Assembly (NCBI GenBank): GCA_964247055.1
Contig: OZ176055.1
Location: 3,906,001-3,970,000, forward strand
Direction: 5' to 3'
Origin: Paragordius varius
Taxonomy: Eukaryota; Nematomorpha
DNA length: 64,000 nucleotides
The position numbers were made by a program, and so were the translations under genes. Shown piece by piece: positions 1-14,800 of the stretch; within the stretch, counting starts at the first letter, position 1, and each line of letters starts with the position of its first letter. Under the pieces are notes generated by a model, which was not told the origin of the DNA, searched no databases, and saw nothing but the letters and a program-made list of their open reading frames with translations.

Positions 1-25
1 GGATGCGGGGTTTTTAATACCACTG

Positions 26-57
26 GTATAGAGAATAAAATTACCCTTTTGAAATAG
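26..57 (+). other. possible 32-bp intron in RCC1
   Basis: A GT at 26 and an AG at 56-57 bracket 32 bp. Joining base 25 to base 58 keeps one open frame from base 1 into the RCC1 N-terminal region (phase 1). Without removal the frame meets a stop upstream of exon 58-371. The upstream 25 bases are too few to recognise as RCC1, so this is only a candidate. It is reported because seven better-supported introns of 22-25 bp occur at the 5' ends of the other two genes. Confidence 0.35.
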
Positions 58-3000
58 AAAATTTACCAAAAGAAATCCAAAATACTTCCAAGCCAAAATC
101 TATTGCTGGTCGAAAAAGAAAAACCACAACAACGGCTCAATTGGATCTCACAAACATGAATCATATTGAACAACCAAGTTTTACATCATCTCACGTATTA
201 TGTTTGGGTGAAGGGGACGCTGGACAATTAGGGTTAGGCGAAGATATTTTATCTACACGGTTCCCTAAATTATTACCTCTGTTTCAGCAAGAAGTATCGA
301 ATATTAAAGATCCAATATGTCAAATTAGTGCAGGAGGCATGCATTCTGTCTGTTGTTCGCGAGATAATAAAGTAAGTATTTCTGGTTTGAGTAAAAAAAG
401 GTTATTATTCAACCATTATAATTTTAATTTTCTAACCTTTCACTCTAAATAAATATCAAGACAAAGCGTAAAAACGAAATGACAAATATTCTTTTATTAA
501 GTAAACTATACTCTTAATTTTTCTATGTATCTTCTTTTGTGATACATAATATATCGAAATACCAATTTACATCGTCATTTTCTATTTTGCTAATATATAT
601 GATAAGTTACAACTAAAAAATTAGGGTTTAAAAATATGGTTGTCTTTTTTAAAAGGTGCCCCTTTTAATTGTTACGTTTAGTGTTTAAAGTTTAATTTAC
701 AGTATTAAATTTTGGGTTTATTTTATTAGAGAAATATTTGTTCTAAAATGCAATGTATGTGTTTTAAGCAAATTTTTTTAAATTAGGTAGGTAGGTTGCT
801 AGTTAGCCAAGCAGGTTGGATTTTTATGCGATCGTTTTATTGTCTGTATAAAATTCAATGTGATGTCCAATAATATTTTATACTGTATAATTTGAATATT
901 TGGTTGTAATTATAGTTCAAAATCCACTAATTTTTGTCAATATTTTATACATATGTAATGTAAAATTTAAAAAATATTTTATTACACTTTTAGATTTACA
1001 CATTCGGTTGTAATGATGATGGTGCGTTAGGCCGTATTTGTGAGGATGATTCAGATGAAAAAATACCTCAATCAGTTGCTTTCGATTTCGAAGGCGGTCA
1101 AATTTTGCAAATTACAACAGGAGATTCGCACACAGCTGTTCTTACAAAACAAGGCATGGTGTTTGGTTGGGGATCATTTAGGGTTTTTTAATGTTATATA
1201 TTGCGTTTTGAAATTTGGTTGTCTTTATAGTTATTTTGGGTTTTTGAAATCAAATATACCTTGGTCGAAAATTAAAATACTGGTCTGACTACTTATAAAT
1301 GTCCTTTATTATTACAAACGTAAAAAGTATAATAAATTACTACTAAACCAAACAAAATAGGATTTGTGTTTTAGCATATCTTTAAATTATTTAATTCATT
1401 CTTAAAGTTATGAATTCTCATTTATTCGGAATTATTGCGATATCAACTATTCTTTTAATCGGATTTTGTTGCTGTTTCATATTTTTGGTATGAAATGGTT
1501 CTATTTTTGTTTTAACTTTAAATTTATAGTGATGATAAATATTTGAATACAGTCTATAATATAAAATGGTTCAAAGTTAGGAGAAAATCATTTTATTTTC
1601 CTTTGTATAACTGGGAAGACCCGTGGTTTCCTAATAGCTGACAGTACTCGTTTAATTCTATGGGAATATTGTTTGTGTTAGTTTAAATGCCAACATTTTT
1701 ATGTTTATTACATTTAGCAACATAATATGTGTTTAAATTTACATAATTATTTCATTATAACCCTTTTTTGGCAACTTTGGTTTTTATTATGAGGACAATT
1801 TTATAACCATAATTGTATTATATTATAAAACTGTAAAAAATTTACGAACCCAATATGAAAACTCTTTATTTCACACTTTTAGTTCGTTACCGAAATTAAA
1901 AGATTTATTGTTAAAAAACATTAATTTGATTAAGGTTATTTTTATAATAGCCAAATTTCTTTTTTTTTCTGATAGCTTTTTTGCACATTTATGTTGATCA
2001 TTAATAACCGTCATTTGAATTATAAAAATCAGACTATTCTGTGAGGATTTTTTGTGTCGCTCTCTGTCTCGCATAAAAAGAGGTTCGGATATATCCAAAA
2101 TATCATTTTTAAATCTAATGATAGGATGAAAGTGGTATCTTGGGTTTAGTTCAGGCCTTTAAAATTGAGAAAACACCCCGTCTTCTATATAGTCCAACGA
2201 CGCATCATGAATTAAACAACATTAAACCCAAAACAACCTATAAAACAACAAATATTGCTGACTCAGAGGATAGAGCCATTAAAATTGTTTCTGGAAACAA
2301 TCACATACTAATCCTTTTAGCATCTGGACGAGTGCTAAGCCTTGGAAGTTCTGAACAAGGGCAATTAGGCCGTATCCCAGCTCGTTATTGTTGTAGGGAT
2401 CAAAGAAAGGGGATAGGTAATTTTTTTATTAAATAAACTAAGGATTCTATGAATGTATATCACTGTAAAAAATTTCTTATTTTACATGGTATTGATATTT
2501 TTATATTTATTAGAGTTAAGGTAGAGACGAATTTTTTGTGTGGTTTTTGCCCAAAATAGTGTTTTGGTTGTATTTTAAAGATGGCCAATTTCATACGAAT
2601 TATATAATACCTTTTTATAAAAAAATTGTGCGATCTTGTGCACTCCACAAAAAGTTGGTTGATTGTATATGATAATTATTGGTTATGGACAATTCTCTTA
2701 TGAGTTTTTTGTCTTTCTCCTGCTAAATATACTGCAGGAGAAATTTGGGTTCCATTACACAGATCATGTTTTTATTATTTAAAAGTATAAAATCATTTGC
2801 AACATATTATGAACTCTGGTTTTTAATACTAATCATATGAATATTAAAAGAATATTGGCTATTTTTATACAGTAATATGACTCTTTTATAATATCTATGT
2901 TTTTTTCTTTATGATTTTTTGACATAGACGTATTCCTAAACCCTAAACCAGTTGAATTTCCTTTACGTAATGGGCGAGTTCCGCGCATCAAAGATATTTT

Positions 3001-5369
3001 TGCAACGAGCTATGGATCATTTGCTGTTGATGCCCTCTCTGTTCCTCACAAAATTATTGTTTATGCCTGGGGTCTCAATAATTATTGCCAATTAGGTAGA
3101 ATATGGCTTTTTTTTGCTATTAATTAAAAAATTTACGTTTTTTTTAAAATAAAAATTAACCATATATTTAGATCCTTAAAACTTAACTATATCAATGTTG
3201 TTAAATAATAAGTTAAAATAAAAAGATATAATGATTTTATTAATTAATCCCATATTTAATTTTAATTATATGCCTGAATAAAAAATTAAAATTATTCTTG
3301 ACCTTTAATTATTTGCGACTCTTTATCAAAAGACATTGACTAGTACTGTACATTTAATTCTTATCTATTTAAACACTACTTACTGTATTAAAATTATTAA
3401 GTGTGGCGTTTACCCCCTTTTTATACCGCCGTATATGGGTATATGCCATATTTTTAAACTATGATATATTATATAAGCTTTATACACAATGAAATTTAAA
3501 ACTCGGCAACTCGATATCAAAAAAATATCTAATAATTACTATTTGAACTTATTTTATCTAGTTCCATAAATTAAAGTTGTGAGTATTATAACACATATTC
3601 ACCACCCTCTATTTAGTAATCCAAACCATCAATATAAGAAAAAGGGCTCTAAAAAACAAATTTATATAAAACTATTTTACTTTTAGGCTTTATATTCCTG
3701 CTCCTCCTTTAAACCGAATTTTTTTATGTTTTGCTTAATAAATTTTTAATTTTACTGTAATATGTATATGGCAAACGGTTAATTAAATTCCAATTATCCA
3801 TTTTGTATTTATCCCAGTAAAAAATAATAATCCAAATTCTCTGCAAAAAATATATCTAGGTTTAGCAACAAGCTCATCAAAACATAATAGGCCGCCTATA
3901 ATCAATAACAAACGATTAAATAATCAAATGGATCTCATCACGCATGATAATAATGAAAATATTTCTAAAACTTCTAAAATCAAATCAAGTAAATCTTTTC
4001 TACCAACTATCGTATATTTTCCAATGCAAATTAAAAGACCCTGGTATTTTTTGGATGATGGTACGCGCGAAATTTGCAACATAGTTGGTGGACCCCATCA
4101 TACATTGGTTTTAGACACTCAAAGTATAAAATTTGAAGTTTAATAATTTGTTTTTTTTATACGAAAAGGTGTTTTGTAATATTAATTCATGATGTTTTTT
4201 TATGCCAAAATGATAGGAATTTAAAAGTAGGAAAATGAAAACGGTAGATTTTAAATCTGCTTCCAACATTAAAACAAAACTTATTTGCAATTAGGACGTA
4301 TAAAAATTACTCTAAAAAGTTAAAGAGTTTTAAGAAGTCTTATCGAATGAATGAAACAGTTTGTTGAATGAAATTGTTACTTATCATTGAATAAAGGTCT
4401 AAAGTCTAAACTATTTAAATGTTTTTATATTATTTCAATTTCCATTTATTTAGATGACATTTATTCGTTTGGGCGTTCAGATTATGGTCGCTTAGGTTTA
4501 GGACCTGATGTGGCAGAAATAGTCGATAGTCCGACCCGCATTACAACATGTAATGTAATATGTTCGGTCCGAAATGAACCAAATAAAATTAATAATCAAG
4601 AAATCAATGAAGAAATATCTAACGAACATAAAAAATCGGACAATGAGGAATTAAATAATAAACTGGAGAATAAACCCGCCATCAAAAGATTAAAATTACA
4701 TGCCAACCATATAAGTGGAACAACGGAGAAGAATGATGGAGGCGAAAAATTATCAAATATCTCAGCTATAAGTGCTGGTGAATGTGTCTCTTATGCCATA
4801 ACTAATGATGGTAAATAATTTGGTTAAATTATTTTATTTTTATCACAAAAACCTATGATTCAACCTGTACAATAGAGTCGTAAAAAATTTATCATTTGAT
4901 AACTGCTGGTATTTTAATTTAACTTTTCTATTAAACGATCGTTAGCAAACAATGTTTACTCATCATTTTTTCAACAATCTTTTTTGTTTCACATCAATTT
5001 TTGACATTGGGTAAACTCTGATTTTAATATGTTTAGCCTTAACATTATATACTTTTGACAATAAATGTTTTTTGGATTCAACTCTATGGAACTTTTTGGT
5101 GATATTCATGATTTCCAATGAAAAATTACACCTTTTACATAACATTTGAAGGTGAATGTTTTTCATGGGGTATGGGTACAACCCTACAATTGGCACATGC
5201 TAAAACAGCCGCAATCAAAAAACATTCTGACAATGCTAATGATTTTGATGATGATGAACCACGAGATTCTTGGTACCCATGCTGTATGACTGGAAAACAG
5301 CTTGAAAATCGAAAAGTAATGCAAGTTTCCGCTGGCGGTCAACATACACTCTTACTCACCACTGACTGA
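58..5369 (+). CDS. RCC1: RCC1, Ran guanine-nucleotide exchange factor (5' partial)
   Basis: RCC1 is the chromatin-bound exchange factor that loads GTP on Ran in the nucleus. Exons read here: 58-371, 994-1182, 2125-2416, 2928-3095, 3860-4123, 4454-4810, 5152-5369 (TGA). All phases agree. The seven-bladed propeller repeats follow family order: LGEGDAGQLGLGE, SAGGMHSVCC, FGCNDDGALGR, TGDSHTAVLT, LGSSEQGQLGR, AWGLNNYCQLG, GGPHHTLVLD, FGRSDYGRLGLG, SWGMG and a final SAGGQHTLLL. A basic stretch GRKRKTTTT before the first blade is probably the nuclear signal. The protein is longer than human RCC1 (421 aa) because Asn/Lys/Glu-rich loops were added in exons 5, 6 and 7. The Asp of the usual SGNDH motif is Asn here (SGNNH, exon 3). 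The true start is not visible: the frame is open to the acceptor-like TAG at 55-57 and the gene probably begins outside the window. Convergent with XPD. Confidence 0.93.
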
Positions 5370-7007
5370 TTGATTGAATTTTTGTTGCGTTTTATTAGCA
5401 CGACAAACAGAAAATGCATTTATTTACATATTTTGACATTTTATGCACAATGTATGCATGGATGATGGAAAGTTTCTGTGAGACCAATCCTAAATAGATA
5501 TTTTTAATGAGACTTTTATTATGATTTTTATCATATCCTATTCATCACACAATGTGATTTTTATAATAGTCATTGATGATTTTGATTTTGTTGAATGATG
5601 TATATATAATTTTATCAAATAAATGAGTTAAAATTTAATTGACCTGATAAATCATAATCTATGTTGCGAAAAAATGTCTATGCCTATGCATAATGTATAA
5701 TTAAAAATGTATGATTTAAGTTTAATTAACGTCATTTTATTATATAAATTAATAAAAAACACTTCATTCTTAAAAATTTGTATAGACAATTCGTAATCAT
5801 ATTTTTGTTATACTTATATACCCTTTTATCTTAAAATTAAATAACCAACAGTTATAGCTGACCCAATTTATTAATAGAGCCATACAAAAACTGTTGTTTG
5901 TCATAAAATTCCCAGGCATCCTATCTCGACAGCGTTATTATTATTGATCAATTAGTCGAAGTTTTTTTGTTCAATCTCCTAGATTGTTAGTTTGCGTATC
6001 TGAGGTTGTTTTTTGAACTATAAAATTGTTTTATTTTTAAATTTTATATTTTCATCCTATTATCAACATGTACTCTTTGTAGTGTAGGTAGCTGAGTAAA
6101 CGGACTTAAAATGTTAAGATTCATAGTTTGTAACTATGTTATTTAGTTTTATGTCCCACCTTGTCCAATATGGTTCCTTATGATTTAGCTATTTGCCATG
6201 TACAAGCGCAAGTTATTCTTAATGATGGCGTATATTTTTATGTATCTTGACTAGTTAAACCTGTCCCCATTTGTATTGTTATATAGCTTCATAAAGCCCT
6301 TTTAGACACCGTGTCCCTAAGTTAAACTTTTTTATATTTTTAACGTGATTTAAATCTTACTTTTCATTGTATAAAATTGGCCTATGGACCATATTTAATT
6401 TTTCCTCCTCTTAAACTTTTAGTATTCCTTAATTAAGGTAGATATGTTCCCCTCGGCGTACAGTGTGGTTTTTATTGCTAAGAGGTTAAATTATTGTAAA
6501 TGATAGAGAGGAACACAGTCCGGATGTAGAACTTGTGTGTATTTAAACAAGCTTTGACATATTATTAGAGCCTGATTATTTAAAGGTAATAAAAAGGTAA
6601 TCTATTAAAAAGGCTTTCAAAATAGGTAAGAGGATAATAATGCTTACCGATAAAACATATAACGCCTTAGGTTAAAAACTTAAAATAATTTAATATGTTC
6701 ACCTAAATTCAATGACGGAAAAAAAGTTATAAGTATAATTATTTTTCTTATTCGAATCTTGCTATTAATTTAAATATTTATATATTTTTAACATTGATTA
6801 AAATTTACCCTAGGGAACCAGATTAATTAAAAAACCAAGAATCGATTCTTAAAGTAATTTGAATAAACCCTTAAGGGGTAAAAGCAAGAACCAAACCCTA
6901 TCTAATAAACAATCGTTCAATTTGTATTTTATATAAATTTTAAATAATAACTATATCCATTATTCTATAATTTGATTTTTGTGCGTGTATATTTCTTGTT
7001 GCTACCA
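5370..7007. other. intergenic, convergent 3' flanks of RCC1 and XPD
   Basis: AT-rich non-coding DNA between two convergent stop codons. An AATAAA at 5618-5623 lies about 250 bp past the RCC1 stop and is the best candidate poly(A) signal for RCC1. No gene, repeat or RNA was recognised in the rest. Confidence 0.6.
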
Positions 7008-8796
7008 TCAATCTTGCTTTTGGGCTTCAATCATTTTGAGTAAATGATCTGATGAAAGGAGCGAAATGCCAAGCTGATCTTTCTAAGATATGAAATATCA
7101 ATAGATTAAACCATTTATATGTAATTCAAAATATATCCTATCAGTTTTAATAATAACATAAGCTATTAAAGAAGTTTTATAACCATCATAGGTCAAAATC
7201 TAAATTTTAATTAGAGATGTTGACAATTAGTCACATGGATATTAACATTTATTAGCATATCAATATATAATATATTTTTTTCAAAAAAACTAACCTGTAA
7301 AAAGGGTATGGCCATGGATTTCAAAAATTTGCGACATATAGCGATTGCTTCGTCAATCGTCAAATCAGTAACAGATTCTGAAATGTATTCTTGGATCCAT
7401 ACGGGTAACTTTAATCGTTTGTCATTTCGTGAAAACCGCTATAATTTTAAATGTAATTTAGACAAAACAAAATTTCTTAAAATATCGCAGCAATTTACAC
7501 ATCCAAACAAAATGTTTTCTGAACAATACTTTTGAACAATTTTCGATTGTGTGGGCATAATCATATACTAATTTAGGTACTCTTTAACGATAGATATACT
7601 TATATGACAAAATTTAACTCTCTCTCATATAAAGATAAACTATAATTATGCATAAGTTATACCTTATCAGCCAAAATCATAATTCCATAATCATTTTTTC
7701 CGCGCAGAGCTCGGCCTAAACACTGTGCTGCTTGACGCATGGCATCAAAACTAAGGAAATCACTTTCCCTAATATTGTAAGTTGTCCTTAAATAATCCAG
7801 CCTGGCCTTCAATATTTTACTTTGTGTATAAACATAGGGAACACCAAACACAACTACTGCACGCCCAAAATGGTGATCGAAATCTATACCCTAAAATCAA
7901 AAAGGAATATGTTTCAAATATTGTAGATAGAGAGAAAAAATTTGAAAACATAAATAATTTGTAACCCCATTTATTATAAAGTAATAATTTATATTTATTT
8001 TCATATTATAAAATTTAACCAACTCTATCAAACCATAAAATTCCACTTCAAAAAATACAAATTATAATCAGTATATATCATCAATATTTTAGAAAATATT
8101 ATAAAAATCTTTTATCCGTTCATCTAACAAAAAATATTTTCTGTTAAATTAAAAATGCAAAACCTCTGAAATTTTTCCTCGAGCGACTGATAGTAATATA
8201 GCGCCTCGACCATTTTCACAAGCCTTTTGATAATTGTAAAGGGCTAAACTCGTCTCTGCCGCATCCGGTGTCTCCAAAAATATTAGTTTATTTTTTTGTA
8301 ATTTTGTTATGTATCCCTATATGAAAGAAAAATTATTTAAAAATGGATATTTTGAAAAAAAAATAGTTCATTTATATTAATATAAAACAAATTATTAGAA
8401 TTTCAGATCATATAAATTAGAAGATGTCCTATAATCCTTAATTATTTGCTATATCTGAATTCGAATTGTGATTTTAAAAATGAGAGTGTACCCTTTTAAT
8501 ACGCCTTATTTCAACTGCGTTATCATATAAGTTATGTAAAAAAATTATGTTGCGTTAGATAAGAAATCTTTTACTATGGTAATTATTCCGTAAAAATTGA
8601 ATATTTTGGTTAATTAATAATTATAATTAGTATAACCATTTGTAACCAGGCGCCTACAACTTTTTCCATGTACAAATAACTGGTAAAAAAGCAAACAATT
8701 CCATCTGGTACAATAGCTGAAAGTTGAACTAATAAATTCCCATAATTTTGAATAACGGCCATATCACTGCGAGCTTCAAATTTTGTCGTTAGCTCA

Positions 8797-8833
<37 letters not shown>

Positions 8834-11800
8834 AAATTATTCTATTATTTTTTGTAATGATTACAATTGTAAAAATAAAATTATGTATGTTACCACCTTA
8901 TAGGTCGATTCCCTATTTTGCCGAACTATTAAAAAACGATTTTATACTTTCTTTATTAAAAAAAATAATAGTGTAAATTTATGTTTTTGTCATTATAATT
9001 AAGTTTTCAAATATTTTTAAACTATTTTTATCATTATAATTTTATGTATGGTTATATTTTAAATTAAATTTATCAAGAAATATGAAACCCTTCAGTATGG
9101 ATTATACACACAGACCTTAAACACATTTTCAAATTTTAAAAGTTTTAAATTTAAAAGTTTTAAAACAAATAATTGGTTTATAAAATTGATTATTTAAATG
9201 TTAAACAAATATAGTCCCGTATTATCCTAAACTCATGGGAAAATATATTGTTTAAATAATAAAAATGTTATTAGAGTTACATTCAATTTATAAAACTTTC
9301 CATTTATTTTAATATAATAAAAGATTAAATAATTATCAAATAGTTTACCTAATCATCTCTCATTACAAGGGTTCTATGATCAAATTGAATAATTTAAAAA
9401 CTTATGCGAATAAGGGACTTAAACAATTCTAACACTAAATTGTTAACGTTTAATTATCACCAATTATCAAATTTGTTATAGTATGAATAATATTATAAGT
9501 ATTTAGTTTACATCTTCATTTAACCAATTTTAATAACAATGCTAAGATTTTAAATAAACCTAATAAATAAAATTTGAAAAAAAAGGAGAAACAAAAACAC
9601 TTAATATATATACATATATGTAAAATTAAACTAACCTGATCGTTACCTTTGGTGACTATGAGTGGACACACAGATATGCGAGCAAGGGTCATCGAAAAAG
9701 ATGCCATTGTAATTGGATGAAAATTTAGAATTTTTGGATACATTTCGATCGGTGATAGGGTCTATTAACAAAATACAGTATGAATTTTGGTTGCTTATTT
9801 CACACTATAGTTGGGTAATATGCAACACAGTAGTGTATGGAAAAAAGAAAGGAAAAAATTGTTTATTCAACATTTTGTTGTTTTTCCATACACTACTGTG
9901 TTGCATGTTACCCAACTATAGTGTGAAATAAGCAACCATTAAAATGCATACTGTAAATATATTTTTAAAAATTAGACTTATTACCATGGTTAAGTTATAA
10001 CCGGTTATAAATAACCGGGTGTGACGGCTCATAATTGGAGTTATATGGGTTTTAAGTATCATAATATCATATGTAAAAAAATATAATAGTTTGAATTAGT
10101 TATATTAGTTACATTAACATTTAATAAAAATTTGCCAAATCTTGGAATTTTTTTATAGATAAATACATTTAATACAATTATTTGGTCATTTTTTAATTTT
10201 ATACGGTATTAAAAAATTAAAGACTGATCATTTTATTAGGCATAGCCCTACTTACTCTTGTTATATCTTTATATATATAAAAATACCCCTGAAGTAATGA
10301 TCACATGAGTAAAGCGTTCGAATATAGCTTTAATAGCAATAGAAGCATCTAAACACGTAAAATATAGAATTGGATTTAACACAGTCGGCATATTGTCTTG
10401 ATAGGGTTCAATTATTGTACTAAACCCTAAAATATTAACATATGATATATTATTGAGGATAATATTATATAATCAATTAGTATATGAATTCAAGGGTGTA
10501 TTGTGAAAACATATCACATCACGATTCCCTTTTTGGGAATTGTATATTATTAAATATATTTAAAAAAATTAAATCTATAAATTTTATTTTTTTCCAACGT
10601 TTTTGTCTCGTTATAAAAGGGCTGCAAAAAACCGATAGATAGTTTTATTGTATATATGAAAATCCAATACCTTTTGTATACGTACTGACGAGTGTAGCGA
10701 AATTTGCCAATGTTATGAGCGGTCGGATTTCAGGAATTTCATAAATTTCTAATGTGTGAATCAAATTACGTAAGCGTTCTGAGCATATTCTAAAGATATG
10801 TGCCAAAAAATATAACAATAAACAAAAATTTTAAAATAAACTCGAAATAATTGTTAAACAAACTTTAAAGGCTTTCGATCAATAAAGACCCTACTGTAAC
10901 AATCCTTGAGAAATAGTGCAGGACTTTCTTGTACAACATGTTGAGACCGGAGTCGGTATTTAATATACTCCAACCATCGTTTGAGAAAATGAACAAAATG
11001 ATCAGCTTTCCTTACACATCCTAGATTGAGAAGAAACGGTTAAAATAAATAAAAACCTCCATAAAGAAATCCCAAATATTCTCTTATAAAATTTTCTAGG
11101 TAACGGTAGGGTAAAAATAATAATAATAAATTTTATATACGGAACCTTAGTTATTTTTGTTAGAAAATTGAGACTTTTGGTATGTAAGCTAATATTTGTT
11201 GTAAGTTAAGCTTTGACTTTCTTAATATTTTTAATTTTTCCATATATTTATTATATAATTTATTAGAAACAACCATTATTTTTTAGAGCCCCACCAATAT
11301 TATAATATCCCTTGAAACATAAAGTTTAACATAATTAATACATTTGTTATATATTTAAGATCAATCAACCACTAAAAAATTTGTGAAAAATCTAATAATT
11401 ACCAGGTAGCGCATCTCTAATTAATTCATCGGATACTTGTGGATTTTGCCAAAGCTGTAGGTCTGTTTCATTGTTTTTGGATTCTTTTTGTAAATTTTTC
11501 TTTAAACCTTCAACCAAAATCCTATACTCTTCGTTTAGTTTTTCGGCATTCTTTGCTTTTATGCTTTCAAGTTTATGATCTAACAATTCTAAACCTAATA
11601 TTCAAAATTTAAAGTTTTAATAATAGTAAATCAAATTTTAATCGTTACTACACAGTGTATGTATGTCCTGTGGACTTGCCATAAATGTGGGAAAAATACA
11701 TATCACTATCACATCTTACCCTTTTTGAGAATAAAAAAATAATTTATTTTTTAAGGTAATACCATATTTTTTCACCATTGTATAATATTTATAATAGAAC

Positions 11801-14800
11801 CAACATAAAACCTTCCATTAAATCAATAGTTTTATAACTTGTAAGTTTAAAACTAAGCGATTAAATTCACACATTATGAATATTATGTGCCGTATTAAAA
11901 ACTACCTTATTTAATATTGGAAAAGTTTATGATGATCAGCATGATTAGTGAATAGATGGGTTAGTTCAAAAAGGTTTAATGTAAAAGGAGAGATTGTCAG
12001 TTTAAAGGAGTTTCGCTGTAATACCATCTAAACCAAAACCAAATTTTTTAATATACTTAATTGAATTAAACTTAAACCTTTATCACATTTATCCAACATT
12101 TTGCGCGTAAGTTTAAGACTAAGCGATTGAATGCAAACATTATCAATGTTATGTGCCTCATCAAAAACTATTACCGCTTTGGGGGACGTGATGCCCTTGC
12201 TTATGATATCAGCAATCTTCGGGTCCAACATGTAATTATAACTGAAAATTATGGCATCTGCTTCGAAAATGTGTTGCCTAAAATGAAAAAAAATAGATCA
12301 ATTTAAATGAATTAAAATGGTTAATTTTCAAAATGGTAAAAAACAATTATCCATGCAAAAAATTGTTCAAAAGGCGCATAATAAAAAATATTAACGATTA
12401 GCATCAACAGTATTAGAACAAGTAGGGCTTAAAATGGGTTGCGTATAACACAAAACTTTAAAATAAAATTTTTGCAGGTTGACTCTATTGATTTTTATAC
12501 ACCTAAATTATAAAATTGAAAAAAGATTAAATCAAAACCATGTTTCCAAAATTTGTGCATCATTTTAACAAAGTAAATTAAAAATAACTATTATCTCCTA
12601 CCTGGCCATAAAATAGGGACAAATGCCTTGTTCACTACAGGCTACTTTGAAATCTTCAATGTTATAAATAAGAGATTGCATAGGCATAGTTCGTCCAATT
12701 TTATCGTAATTGGCATAATAGGGACATATAGAATTTGAATTACTGGAGACTATATTGCTTCCGATCGAAGTTGTAAGGGAAGGATAAGTGATAGAGTAAC
12801 ACTTTGCATCCACTATTTTACCGTTTCTTTCTTTACTAATCTAAAATTTATACTTAATATTAAACTGTTTAGAATCAAACTGTATACAACATTTCATTAC
12901 TTTTTTGAGGTAGATGTCTATTCGCCATATTAAATATTTTTATACCGATAATATTACACCAAATAAAAATTATGCCTTTGTTAGCTTTTTATGCGCATTT
13001 TCAAAAAAAAATTTTAGATAATTGTAAATTGAATTTTTTACCGCTAAATACTTTTGCTGTAATATTTTAACGTTAGAAAACTGAAATAAATACTATATTA
13101 ATAAAAAACTAATAATGTATTAATAATGGCAGAATAATTAGTCAATCATTTCAATCAATCAAGTCGTTGTTTGTCCAGCATGTGCTAGCTTCCAAATTCT
13201 TGAGCGAAATAGCTTGCGATCGAGACAATCGTCTTTGTTCAGTTGAGTTAAGTGTAAGTCATTGCTGAGTATTTTTTCCCAATCATGGTATGGTCTGCCT
13301 CGTTTTAAATTGCCGTTCAGATGAAAGGATCTAATTTTGTTAATCCAACTATTTGAGCGTTCAATGTGACCCCAGTATCTGAGACGATTTGCTCTGAGAA
13401 AAGAAGACATAGGTGCGATATGAAACAGATTATGTATGCTTTTATTATTATTTGTTTTATCATTGTGATACTGATTGGTGAGGCATGAGTTGAGGATTTT
13501 TCTTTCTATGTCACATAATTTATTTTCATTAGTTTGGTTTAAGGGCCAACATTCGCTAGCATAGGTGAGGGCAGGGCGAATGACAATCGTGTAGATTTTG
13601 CCCTTGTTTGGGTTTGAAATGTGTTTGTGTTTCATTATATACTTGAGTTGATGAAATTTGGCCCAAGCCTGATGTGTCCGTGTTGTTATGGCGTTTTTAA
13701 TATTCATATCAGCTGCTATTGTATCACCCAGGTAATTGTACTTGTTTACTATTTCGATGTTTGTAGTTGGAAGGTAGGTGGTTTGTGTGGGATTATTTGG
13801 GTTTATATCTGGTGTTGCACAAGCTTTACATATAAAATTTTAGATTCCCAATAAACTTTTAATTTGTGAGCACTTTTTATGGACCCACAGCTGGCATTTA
13901 GTGCATTTAATGGAATTAAGTTTCACTTCAGAGTGACAAATGGAGCAAGGGAATTTTATTACAGGTACCGGTGAGCCTGTTATTAAAGCCTTTGTTTTAT
14001 CTGTGTTATTTTGAGGCCAAATTTTTCTAAAGTAGATTTCCAGAGGTTATATTTATTGATAATGTCTGTTTCGCTGGTGGCTGTTAGTATTATGTCGTCA
14101 GCGTACATCATCTCAAAAGGTAAACCTGTTTTTATATTATCAGTTATTACATCCATAATGATGATAAATAGTAATGGACTGAGGATGGAGCCCTGGTGTA
14201 GTCCGACAGTTACTGGAAATTGATTGGTATCACCCACGGGAGTTCTCACGCAACTAGTGGTGTTCTCATATAGTAAGTTTATTATTCTTATTATCCATTC
14301 CGGAATTTCTTTTTTTCGTAACGCAAATGTGATCATGGACCGCGAGATGCAGTCGAATGCACGGCTTAAATCAATAAAGATGTAATATAAGGTTTTGTTT
14401 TTGCATCTGTAGTTCTCTTGTAGCCTTCTAAGAATGAATATGGCGTCAGAGGTGCTGATCCCCTGTTGGAAACCGAATTGGTTTTCGTCAATCGAGCAAA
14501 TCTGACGTATTTTCTTTTCTATAATTATTTCGAATAATTTGGTTGCGTGTTCAAGTAATTTTAATGGCCTGTAGGAGGCGCAGTTGAGCATGTCGCCTTT
14601 GTTTTTATATATTGGAATTATGACACTTTGGTTCCAGTCGTTCGGGATTTTTTCCTCCATTATTATCAGATTAAATAGCTCTGTGAAATAGGTAATTGCT
14701 TCAGGAATATTTTTGTACATTTCAGTTTTAATTTCCGTTGGACCAGATGCTTATTGATTTTACATTTTTGCATGGCTAAGCTCACATCTTCTGGAGTAAT

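Noticed and set aside
141-452. A short independent gene starting at 141
   Set aside because: The frame has no ATG there (the codon is TTG), is open further upstream, and encodes the first RCC1 blade up to the donor at 372.
7308-7535. A plus-strand 75-aa gene
   Set aside because: It is the antisense shadow of XPD exon 16 (7295-7438).
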